From Kuschelorhynchus macadamiae (lineage: Eukaryota; Arthropoda; Insecta; Coleoptera; Curculionidae): 64,000 bases of DNA. Positions 11,282 to 21,188 of the stretch are shown here, in pieces. Both the position numbers and the translations under genes were made by a program. The DNA lies in NCBI GenBank assembly GCA_030620095.1, contig JAUTXW010003832.1, positions 434,001 to 498,000 of the forward strand, read 5' to 3'. Below the pieces are notes generated by a model. That model was not told the DNA's origin, ran no database searches, and saw nothing but the letters and a program-made list of their open reading frames with translations. Every line of letters begins with the position of its first letter. The first letter of the stretch is position 1.

Positions 11282-13549
11282 TTAGTCCGAATCGCTTTCA
11301 TTGCTTAATATTTCAGAAACATTGAATTCCAAATTTAAATCTTCTGAAACAACTAAATCATTTTTTTTTAGATATTTATTAATTTCATTGTTATATTTGC
11401 TAGTTTTCTGTTTCATAACTTTTCGGTTTATTGATAGTAAGGGCTCTGATGTCAGCAATAATATGTTCATCAAATCTTTGTTACAATTAGTTCGTGATGA
11501 TTTGCGGGTGTGAGATAATCGGTTTTTCCTAACTTCCTTGTGCCTTGCTTCTAAGGCGTCTTCTGACAGTTGTCCAATAGGTAAGTCGAAAGCACTTATT
11601 ATCTCACACCCATGAATCAAGACTTTGTGGACAGTTGCAGGCATATAATACCAACTGTAAGAATTTATATACAAATTACGAGTTTCCTGTAACAAACTCC
11701 GAAACTTTTCTAATTCAACATGGTACCCGCTAGCCAATATCCTAAGTATCAACGAAAACTCAACAATAAGTTCCTTGTCGATACTTGTTATCTCCGAGCT
11801 GAGATCGGGATTAAAAAAAAACGCCTTGCGGTGTTTCCATCATTTGTGGAGCCATATCTCGGTTTTGGCTTATCCACAATCAGTCCCATCTTCGATTTAA
11901 ATTCTGACTGGATACGTTTTTTATTATTTTCTACTATTTTTTTATTTTCATTTCCTTCAACCCGCCATACTTTTATTGGGAGTCTATACGCAATATGCAA
12001 AAGGCACTCAAAAAAACGTATCCAGCAGTGAAGTGTGGATAAGCCAAAACGAAAGTTTTCCCTATTTACAGACCGATTGACAACGTTTTCGTGGTTCATT
12101 TGCTTTGGGGTGGCTCCACAAATGATGCACTTGGATGCTGAGTTGGTGCCGGAAAGAATATTAGTTACACTACCGTCCATCATAGTGAAAATTAATTCGA
12201 AAGTTATATTATAAGTTTGATTGTGCATATTTATTGTCGATACTTTCAGCAAATTGATATTTTTTATCATTTTTAGCTCTTCCAATCGCACTAACTCAGC
12301 ATTTTCCTTAGCAAAAATAAACTTTATTGGTAGACAAAACAAGGTCGAGGAACTTGTCATATTTACCCATACATCCTCATTTGTGCAAGTATTAATCAAT
12401 TTTAATGGCACTAGTGCAATTAGAAAGATATATTCATCCGTATGTTGGTCATTACTGAACTTCTGCTTATATGTGCTATGCCCACTACTGCCATCAAAGC
12501 CCCACTTACAAATTAATTTTAATTCTTTCCCACTCGGTACGCTTGAAACATTTAGAATACTTTCTGCGGTTTTATCTAGAAGATCTTGTAAATTTACTTC
12601 AGAACTGACTTCATCAGTATTAATTTGAGACGGCAAAAGTGCTTTTTTTGCAATGTTTAAAGCGTACAAACTTGGAAAGCAGTCCTTGTGCAAAGCATTA
12701 ACTACTGACCTTAAAGCTAAGTATTTTTTTTCGGATAAGTCTAGGTCCAAGCACAGGGCTAAAGCCTGATGTGGTGTCAAAACCTTATCTAAGGAATCTT
12801 GATTATTAGAGCTACCAGACAAATTAGCAGCAAAGTTAAGCTCAGCTTGAGATCTGCTTTGTATTAAATCTAAGACGCGTCTTTTTTTTGTTTTTGTAGA
12901 AGCTTCCTCAAAAGGGATGGTGGGTCTTCCTCGAGATTGACTTGATCGTGGTTGCAACGCCAACGGTTGTAATGGTTGCACTTGAGGTCTTTTAAAAGCC
13001 ACAAAATCTTTTGATGTGGCTACCGGTTTGCTTAGCCAACTTTTGTTGCGCTTTATAAATCTTTCTCGAGTTCTAGAGCTTTCCTGCCACAGTTTAGTCA
13101 TTTTCATGCAAAAAATTCTACCCATCTTTGAAATTCGTGCCGATAATTCTTCCGAACAATCTGTTAAATCAAGTATTTCACATATTTTGTTAAATGTGTT
13201 TTGCTGGCGATGACTATGTGAACTAGTTATCCAAACATCTACCAGATCAGCGTTTTTGATATAAATACACTCTGAAATAAAATATCTGAAATTACCTGTG
13301 GTGGCAGGTAGGGGCAGAATATCGATACAAAATCTGAAACCTTATATTTTCTCCTACTTAACTAAAACAGTATCAGAAAGAGATATTTAGAGATATTTTG
13401 TAAACCTTTACCAAAGTTTTCAAATATAGTTGTGTTAACAACTAATCTGTTATTGCTAATTGAAATATCAGGTAAAATCGTACATTTGGACTCAACAATT
13501 AAATATATAGTTAAAATTTAATAAACCTACCTGGAGCTTGACAATCCAT
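11282..13549 (-). pseudogene. Transib transposase (RAG1-related), two exons, one frameshift
   Basis: Exon 1 is only 19 nt (13,549-13,531, MDCQAP) with donor GTAGGT; exon 2 starts at 13,271 after TTTATTTCAG and joins in phase. About 669 codons in all are expected. Motifs in order: KLICKWGFDGSSGHS (catalytic Asp about residue 266), TMMDGSVTN (Asp about 372), CIICG (C-x2-C zinc ligands), RFGLSTLHCWIRFFECLLH, then VHKVLIHG (H-x4-H zinc ligands) and LSEDALEARHK (catalytic Glu). These match the Transib/RAG1 core D-D-E with its split C2/H2 zinc site. The frame is lost near 11,815 in a run of nine T residues (coding strand). Downstream coding continues cleanly in another frame to 11,282. A one-base indel in the homopolymer, either mutation or sequencing error, would explain it. 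Apart from that the gene looks intact. Confidence 0.9.
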
Positions 13550-13773
13550 AGCGATTTTCTTTTTAGCGTGAACAGTTTCAACAATAACTCGTTAATGAAA
13601 ACTCCGTTCTGAACGCAAGCAAATTATTGTTAAACTGACAGCTAGGCGTTGATCGAAATTCATTTGTCTCTACAGTGCTAATCAAGGATGACCTGATTTA
13701 AATAAACTTTGTAATGCGTGTTTTGGATACTTATACTTATATTGATGTTATAAAAATATAAATAATTATTACT

Positions 13774-13811
13774 TTGTTTTGTGATTATTGTCCATTGCTC
13801 AAAGCACTGTG
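13774..13811 (-). repeat. Transib right end, heptamer-22-nonamer
   Basis: Read inward from 13,811 the end is CACAGTG, a 22-nt spacer, then ACAAAACAA (13,782-13,774). The first ten bases equal those of the left end and similarity continues (GAGYARTRGA). Confidence 0.8.
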
Positions 13812-14148
13812 CGACGTTTCGACTCCGAGCGGCCATCGTCGACTTCATTTTTTGAAACACCAACTTGGACTTTTTATTTCATTTTTTGGAAGTTTATGAT
13901 ATCCCAAATACAATGATGTATCACACTTAACCAAAAAATGCATAATAAAGAAAATCGCCTTAACTAGCAACGTGTTAAAAAGAAATGACTTAGTGCATTG
14001 TTGCTTAGCAAACACTATACTTGTACTACCTCACTAGGCAGGAAAGGAACGCATCTTATTGAATATAATTTTAATAAATTATTCAAATATTAAATTAATT
14101 TCAAAATACATGTTAATATCTATATTTTGACATCCAACTGAAAAGTAA

Positions 14149-14388
14149 TTGACAAAAGAATACGAATATAATAAATTAAGTCAAAACAATGTCATTTTTC
14201 TCAATTCTGACTTTTCAGAAATACAGCGTTCTTCATTAGGACGGCAGATTAGTTGCCAGCTAAATCTGAACAACAAAGAGATTCCTGCAGTATTACGATA
14301 TCACTGTCAGTGCGAATCAAGCGCAAGAAGTATAGGAAGATGTGCCGATATTGTAAGTGTACTTTGGTATTTAGGATATGCACAGTAG
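14149..14388 (+). pseudogene. C-terminal relic of a DDE_Tnp_4/SWIM-type transposase, interrupted
   Basis: The 79-codon segment carries LNNKEIPAVLRYHCQC, then SSARSIGRCADIVSVLWYLG. It matches the SWIM-like C-terminus (C-x-C ... R..G.CAH/D..SVLWYLGYAR) found in IS4EU/DDE_Tnp_4-type transposases of animals. It is cut at YAQ by the hAT-like insertion at 14,386. After the insertion, sequence from 17,782 continues in the same frame for about 14 codons (HNPFSLYKYFF...) to a stop at about 17,831. The upstream catalytic domain is absent. Confidence 0.55.
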
Positions 14389-15025
14389 GGTGGAGCGAAA
14401 ACATTTTTTCCCGATTTTTTATTCGTAATAGTGCAAGAAAGTTGCGTACAGGGTCTCTGATAATGAAATGAAATTAATTTTTGGGATCAAACAATGTTTA
14501 GAGGGTCCGCCGCCAACCATTGTATTGAAAAAAAATGAAAAAACATCATTTTTTTAATGAAAATTTAAAGTAAGTTTTAAAATTATTTGAATGTCATAAT
14601 AGTACTAGGTGAGTACCTTATACATAAATAAATAATACTGCACAACTTGGCCTAAGTTGAAAAACGTCTTGAGGGTCCGCCACAGATCTAAATATGAGAC
14701 ATTTTTACATATTTTCTTACGTTCAAAGTTCAAAGGCGCCCTTATCCGTAAACAAACGGTACGCGCTGCATCTTCGGCGCAAAGCCGAACCCGAACCGAA
14801 CATGACCCGAGCTTAGATTGCGCACGAAATTAAATACATTTTAGATTCAGTTGTCTTGTGGCAGTCATTGAAGTGTAAATGCAGTTCGTTTCATTTCTGT
14901 TAAAGAATTCGCGCCGTATTTATTTGAGTATTAGAATAATAATTGTTATCTTTAAGTTGAAAAGTGATAGTGATATCTATAAAACTGTATAATTATATAA
15001 ACTTAAGTGTGTTTTAATTAACAAG

Positions 15026-17216
15026 ATGGCAAGTGCTGCAAAAACTAGAGCTAAAACATTATGTCCTATATTTGGACAAGGAAGTGACTTTAACAATCGT
15101 GTTTTGCCAACATTTTATGATGTAATGAAATGTTGTATTGACGTACGGGATAAACGCATGCCTCATGCAAATTCTAAAGAGGCAACGGTTCATGCAATCT
15201 CGCAAATAGTAGTTCATAAAGTTGAAGATATATGGAGAAGAGCATCAATTCCTATAGTAAGTACTAATAGAGCCATGAAAATTCTAAAAGACTATCACAA
15301 GAAATATATGAACCTTAAAAAATCTAGCCACCGAAAGCAATCATTTCAGATCAAAATAGACTTTTTTGTAAATGAAGCAACAAAAAAATTATTTGATATT
15401 GCTGCATGTAAATGTGTAGATTTTACTATCTGTGCTTGTCAAAAAAGTCACAAGGTTCCAAAGATAGAACAAACATTTCTAACCGACCAAAGAACAACAC
15501 GAAAGATGGCTATAAGTAATGTTGATAAGAAAATGACACATACATTAACTAGAAGAGAAGAACGGAAAATGAGATCTAGCAAGAGTGAAAAACAAACGGA
15601 CAAAATAGAAGCTGTAAAGAAGACAGAAAATATCTTAGTAGAGGATTGCGACTCTAAGAATGATAAACAAGATACTACTTACCAACCAGAAAAAGAATCT
15701 ATGATACCAACAACTTCAAGTCATAAAAAGAAATCACAAATGAGAACGGTGTTATCTACTCTTGCAAGAGAATGTGACAGAACATCAATTTCAGATCGCT
15801 CAGCAGCAAAAATATCAACGGCTGTATTAACAGACATGGGAATTATCTCGAAAGAAGAGAAGTTTAGTGTTATAGACAGACATAAAATAAGAAGGGAACG
15901 AAGAAAACTCAGAACTTCGTTACAGAAAGTAGAATCAGTTCCTAGCCTTCAGTCCGTATATTTCGACGGAAGGAAAGATAAAACCTTGAAAAATGAGAAA
16001 ATAGGTAGAAAATTTTATAAACGATCTATCGTAGAAGAACATATAGTACTTATCGAGGAACCAGAATCTAAATACATAGGTCACGTATCTCCCGAATCTG
16101 GTAATGCTAGTAACAGTGCAAAAAGTATACTAGAGTATTTAAATAAAGAGTTCGATTTATCGCAGCTGGCAGCTGTGGGATGTGACGGCACGCCAACGAA
16201 TACTGGGCCTAAAGGTGGAATTATTCGTTTGATGGAAATTCATTTGGGAAGACCGCTTCAATGGTTTGTGTGCCAATTGCACGGAAATGAACTTCCACTG
16301 CGGCATCTTTTTCAAAACTTGGATGGATTAACTTCAGGCCCTAAAAGTTTTTCTGGACCCATTGGTACTTTGCTACAGACTTGTGAAACTCTTCCACTGG
16401 TGAAATTCTCCCCAATTAAAAGCGAATTTGATTTTTTTGCTGTCAATTTGAATGATCTAAGTTCAGATCAGGGCTATCTTTTAGAGCTATGCCGTGCTAT
16501 TGTGGGTGAGAACTGGTCAGTCGACTTAGCTAACAAAACTCCAGGGAAAATGGCTCACGCTCGCTGGTTGACTACTGCAAGTCGAATACTACGACTATAT
16601 GTTGCAAACGTTGGTCCCTCTGATGCTCTGGTGACACTGGCTAAATATGTAGTGAAAGTATATGCTCCTGTTTGGTTTACAATTAAACAGAACAGTTCAT
16701 GTTTTGATGGTGCGCGGAATTCATGGAAATTAATGAACTATTCTCGATATTTGGACAACTCATACCAGAAAATAATAGATCCAGTATTCTTCTGGGTATG
16801 CTGAAAGATTCGAGACAGCACATTAGAGAACTTGCTATACGTAGGATTTTAAAGGTACGACAAACCTCCCCGAAATCCGAAAGAGTAAATATCAGAGCTT
16901 TCAAAATTCCAGAACTTAATTTTAATGCTCTTGGGTATATTGAAATTATCAACTGGCAGGATACAGCAATTACTGAGCCACCCATTCTTTCGAAAATTTC
17001 AAATGTTACTTTCGAGGAAGCAATCAAAACAGGAGCATTATCGATATAGTCAGATTTCCCTGCCATTCCCAGGCGGTCGAGAGGAGCATTAAACTTGACA
17101 CAGAAGCATCTACTTCTGTTTGTGGCCAAAACCAAAGAGATGGTTACATAAGAGCTAAATTAACGTCTCAAAATTTAATGCCGAAGTTTGAAACTAAAAA
17201 AGATAATAAAATGTAA
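15026..17216 (+). pseudogene. hAT-like transposase, C-terminus frameshifted
   Basis: A 592-codon open frame runs 15,026-16,804. Residues 128-142 form a Cys/His cluster (CKC...CACQKSH). The RNase H-like core shows YFDGRKDK (D314), GCDGTPTNTG (D387), the hAT C-x2-H motif CQLHGNELPLRHL (416-419) and the R-W motif HARWLTTASRIL (513-514). After YLDNSYQKIIDP the frame is lost near 16,785. Coding resumes at 16,790-17,049 (SILLGMLKDSRQHIRELAIR, INWQDTAITEPPILS). A second shift near 17,045 leads to FPCHSQAVERSIKLDTEAS and a stop near 17,216. This last motif resembles the hAT dimerisation/catalytic-Glu region. Two small indels thus disable an otherwise complete protein of about 720 residues. The family appears divergent from classical hAT proteins. 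Confidence 0.75.
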
Positions 17217-17247
17217 AAAAAATAACAAAAATTTGAAGTTTAGCCTT

Positions 17248-17305
17248 GGGAGGAAGGAAGGAAGGAGGGAGGGAGGAAGGAAGGAAGGAGGGAGGGAGGG
17301 GGGGT
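17248..17305 (+). repeat. GGAA/GGGA-rich simple repeat
   Basis: A purine-only tract of GGAAGGAAGGAAGGAGGGAG type in the 3' untranslated region of the hAT-like element. It is also the cause of an artefactual Gly/Arg/Lys-rich ORF there. Confidence 0.85.
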
Positions 17306-17831
17306 GGAGCTCGAATAGCAGTCACCTCCACGTGGTGGGCTCTGGGTTATTTTGTTTAATTATAATTATTTACCAATTAAACAAAATAAGCGAAAAACTG
17401 CTAGAAAATTATAAAGTAAAAATATTGAAATATTACAGTAATTTCTTTATTTTTCGTATATTTCGAGGTTATGGCGGACCCTTAAAATATAATTTTTTTG
17501 CGTCAACGAAAATTTTACGTTGTTAGGGGACGTTCGGAGAGTCCTTTTTTTCCTATTATGAGTTATAATTTTTTGTCATATGATTAAAAATAAAAAAACA
17601 GATACACCGTGTTTTTAAGAAAAAAATAGAACTTCAAAGCTTCGGCGGACCCTCAAAAAAATTTTTAATCGCAAATTGCAAAAAATATTTATAAACAGAT
17701 ACTAAAAACGCAACTTTTCCCAACTATTACAAAGGCGATACAAAAAAAAAGTTTTTTTTTTGCGATTTTCGCTCCACCCTAATGCACAGCATAATCCATT
17801 CTCCCTCTACAAATATTTCTTTTTAGTGTGA

Positions 17832-18488
17832 ATGATGTAGCTCATAAACATAATGATGTTCCAGCTAATATTTAATTGAACTTTTCCTTAATTATGTTTT
17901 TCGAGGTAATATTCAAGTTAATTATTTTTGTATATTGTATGTATTTGTTATAATAAAAGTAAGTAATTTTCTAATAATATTTATACTAATAATAATAAGT
18001 AAAGAATTTTATCTAATGGTATATTACTTTAACTGCTGCATACATATTTTGATTCTATCTCATTAATAAATGTGCTAAATGATTTTTTGTATCGATATTA
18101 TGGGAAGCATTAATATTCTTTATCACTCAGTATTTTTAACTTTGGCTTCTTCTAGCGACAAGACTAATCATAGAATTGAGTTGAATAGGAGTACCAGTAC
18201 TACATCATATCAAAAATTTCGCCAAATCCACTGGGATCCAATTTGCATTAGGTAGAGTGACTGGTCCAATCCAAAAATAAAAACTGAAAAGAAATCTATT
18301 TGTTTAATTATTAGAATTCATTGTTCTGTTCTAATTTAGCTTTTTAGATCTTCTCTACAAAAAAATCCAAGGAGTAGGGTTTAGAGCACGTGCATGTTAT
18401 TTACCAACGGGAATATTTTAGAGCATAAATCCGCATAAAAGCTATTCACCCTCAAAGTCCATAGACATTATAACCCAATTTCCACCCG
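17832..18488. other. AT-rich spacer without recognised genes
   Basis: No coding similarity or repeat structure seen beyond AT-richness. Sequence from about 18,200 may be degenerate upstream Penelope sequence, but I cannot read a protein in it. Confidence 0.3.
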
Positions 18489-18960
18489 AAACTTCAGTTC
18501 ACTCTTGAAGTTGAAACAGAAAACAAAATAAATTGTTTCGACCTTACTTTAATAAGACAAAAAGAAAATAATTTAAAAACCAAATGGCTTACAAAAGAAA
18601 CTTGGTCTGGACGATATCTTAATTTCAATTCCCACCATCCATACAAACAAAAAAGAAGTGTTGTGATTGGTCTAGTTGACCGTGTCATATCTTTAGCGTC
18701 ACCAGAATACCGTCCTGAAGCCCTTAATAAAGTTAAAGAGACCTTGAATGCAAATCATTTCCCAGAAAAACTGATAATAAAAATTATCAAACAAAGGACG
18801 TACATACATAGATAATATTCAAAAAAAATATATTGCATTGTCATACACCTACTTACCAAAAGCTTGGCAACATCGCGAAGCCCCTTCAACGATCAACTCT
18901 TGGTTTCAAAAAGTTACCGCTATTCAAAAAGTATAAATTATAGTGGTTTTTAAGTATTTC
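18489..18960 (+). pseudogene. Penelope-like reverse transcriptase relic
   Basis: One frame across 18,489-18,810 reads NKINCFDLTLIRQKENNLK, then WLTKETWSGRYLNFNSHHPY, KRSVVIGLVDRVISLASPEY and RPEALNKVKETLNANHFPEK. This follows the order FLDVTL...W..K.TWSGRYLN..S.HP...K......LVDR...LS.P.....L..V...L..N.YP known for Penelope-like element RTs, between the catalytic core and the GIY-YIG domain. A stop near 18,812 is followed by KKYIALSYTYLP, the expected next segment. The fingers/palm core and the GIY-YIG endonuclease are missing, so the copy is dead. Confidence 0.65.
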
Positions 18961-18999
18961 ATTTTTACACGTTTTTGTTTAAAATAACGCAAGAAAAAC

Positions 19000-19799
19000 G
19001 GAAGCAAAATTTGTGGTAAGTTTTTTTTTGTAACAGTTGCTTACAAAGTCAGTAATTTTTCATAAGCATGAACGAATAAAAAATTAGAAATAAGCGTTAG
19101 AATATCTTTGAGCTTTGACCATCAACAATAATATATGAGGAGTAAAAAAATAAATAATTAAAATACTTTTCCTTAATTCCATATACTATTCAATTTTTAT
19201 AAAGTATCACCTGCATATATTTGTACTAAAACTTCCCTTGATAAAATTATTTCTTTGATATCGGTCTCTTGATATAATGAAAGGCTTTAAGTAAAGAAAT
19301 GTTTTGATATTATTATTCTGTTTGAAGATGAATTAAATATAGTTTCCAAATATTTTCTAATTCATTGTTTTAAATTTTATCCAGGCCCGACAGAAATAAA
19401 ACAGAAAGTGTACGTTCCAGAAGTCGGAAAATTCAAACAGTAAAGACAATATAAAAATAGAGCCGTATTAATATTTAAAGAACAATCAATAACATTGGAA
19501 TGAAATGTAGGTACTACAAAGATTAGGTCGGGCGGTTTATTCGGTTTCGTCGGGTTTTCGTACAATCGAAAGAGTATGACAGGCTTCAATATTCTCTACA
19601 TCAACAGATCATTAAATTTAATATTTTAGCTTTATTCTTTTCAGAAAAAAAAATAATTATTACTCTCATAAGATTTTACAGCAATTGCAGTCTCGGGTGA
19701 ACATTTCCTACCTTCGGAAATAGAACAACAACAAAGCTTTGACGTCCAGTATTATATAATCTACCAAAATATTCTGATCTGTTATTCGCCCTATATTTA
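19000..19799. other. AT-rich spacer without recognised genes
   Basis: Short ORFs only, none with recognisable motifs. I see no repeat structure. Confidence 0.3.
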
Positions 19800-20070
19800 A
19801 AAAATATTGTGTGAAACATTTACATGTGTCATACAGATATATATTTGGAAAATGCCACACTCTGTTGTTTTTCTAAAGTTTATTAGTGACTATAAATATC
19901 GTATTTTCCTTCAGAGTACCTACATTACCCTAACTAATGTTTGCGTGATGGCCCTAAATCATCCACCATTAACAAATTAACAGAAAGTTCTGGGTATTAC
20001 CTGAGACGAATAAGAGACCCAACATAAGATAACTAGCAGCATACTCGTAAGAAACCTTGCATAAAGTTTT
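19800..20070 (+). repeat. Dispersed direct repeat, copy 1
   Basis: Diverged match to 24,675-24,935 in the same orientation. Shared blocks in order: ACATGTGTCRTRCARATA, TTTGGAAAA, CGACACTCTGT/CCACACTCTGT, TGGCCCTAAA(T/C)(C/A)ATCCACCA, AAAGTTCTGGGTATTA, CCCAACATAA and GTAAGAAA. Non-coding. Confidence 0.7.
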
Positions 20071-20097
20071 TATCTAACACAGAAATAATTCTAACTA

Positions 20098-20420
20098 GCT
20101 GACCTAGCAGACCTTGTTCTGCCTTTTTGCGTTAGATGGCGCGATGTTTTTCCAACGGAATTATAAGACTATGGGGCGCATTCACCACATCGTTCAGAAT
20201 TGTTATTGAAGAAAAGCATATTGGTTTTATAGAAAAAATACACAATAAAACAATACAATACAAATTGATATTAATACCACACCTACATTAAACTTTAATA
20301 GTTGTTTAAGTATTACTATGAATTTTAATACATATAAAAATTAAAAATAAACTGTTCCTTTATTATGTTAGGAAAAATAACACAAATATGTCAATATAAG
20401 TATGTTACGCTCCAAATTTT
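20098..20420 (+). other. Possible mobile-element end, otherwise AT-rich
   Basis: CTAGCTGACCTAGCAGACC at about 20,098 followed by TTGTTCTGCC resembles a sequence recurrent at the ends of unclassified insect repeats. No partner end was found. Confidence 0.25.
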
Positions 20421-21188
20421 CTCAGCTATCTTACTTACATGAGATTAGATATTTAGAATTAAAATAGAAATTAAACTTTTGTTTTCCTGGTCTTACATCT
20501 TAAAAATAAAGCTAATATCAATATTTTGAGCATCTAATTTATTTACAGCTAAAATACATTTAAAAGTAAACATTCCTCTTGTCTGCTGTGAGCATGGAAA
20601 TATGGAAATAACGAAATAACATCTTGGACGCTTAAATGATGATTCTAGTTACTATTTAAGCGAATCGAGTAAACTCAAAATTCTAAGAAAACAAATTTAA
20701 ATGGCAAATGAATAATAGCATCTTCAATTTGTTGATGCATCCTCTCACAAATAGTTCAAAAAAATTTGTATCAAATTTGGATTGAACTTTTAATATTTTC
20801 TCAGCTACTTTACTTACATATTATTAGATATTTAGAATTAAAATAGAAATTAAACTGTTTTTTCCTGGTCTTACATCTTAAAAATAAAGCTAATATCAAT
20901 ATTTTGAGCATATAATCTATTTACAGCTAAAATACATTTAAAAGTAAACATTCTTCTTGGAAACCTGTTGTCTGCTGTGAGCATGGAAATATGGAAATAA
21001 CGAAATAACTTCTTGGACGCTTAAATGATGATTCTAGTTACTATTTAAGCGAATCGAGTAAACTCAAAATTCTAAGAAAACAAATTTAAATGGCAAATGA
21101 ATAATAGCATCTTCAATATGTTGATGCATCCTCTCAGAAATAGTTCAAAAAAATTTGTATCAAATTTGGATTGAACTTTTAATATTTT
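20421..21188 (+). repeat. Tandem direct duplication, two ~380-bp copies
   Basis: Copy 1 is 20,421-20,799 and copy 2 is 20,800-21,188. Both start CTCAGCTA and end TTGAACTTTTAATATTTT. They are nearly identical, apart from a ~10-bp segment (GGAAACCTGT) present only in copy 2 and scattered substitutions. Non-coding. The boundary type is a simple segmental duplication with no terminal repeats seen. Confidence 0.9.

Larger units (their letters stand above)
10924..13816 (-). mobile_element. Transib DNA transposon with RSS-like termini
   Basis: The element proper is 10,929-13,811 (2,883 bp). Both ends begin CACAGTGCTT, read inward, and the 5-bp GC-rich target duplication CGACG flanks it exactly (10,924-10,928 and 13,812-13,816). 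Five-bp GC-rich duplications, CACWRTG-type heptamer ends and a RAG1-like transposase define Transib. The protein (minus strand) fills most of the interior. The 10,968-11,281 segment is its 3' untranslated region and contains a CAGGGTGTCC motif. The whole is a near-intact copy with one frameshift. Confidence 0.9.
14378..17789 (+). mobile_element. hAT-like DNA transposon with exact 8-bp target duplication
   Basis: The element proper is 14,386-17,781 (3,396 bp). Its ends are TAGGGTGGAGCGAAAA and the reverse complement TTTTCGCTCCACCCTA. ATGCACAG lies directly outside both ends (14,378-14,385 and 17,782-17,789). An 8-bp duplication and a 5'-YARNG terminus are hAT hallmarks. The target was a transposase relic, whose reading frame resumes when the insert is removed. 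GGGTCCGCC-type subterminal repeats are placed nearly symmetrically at both ends. Confidence 0.85.

Noticed and set aside
11720..12628. Plus-strand ORFs of 103 and 135 codons
   Set aside because: Antisense shadows of the Transib transposase.
17188..17526. 112-codon ORF with a Gly/Arg/Lys/Glu repeat
   Set aside because: Caused by the purine-rich simple repeat in the 3' untranslated part of the hAT-like element.
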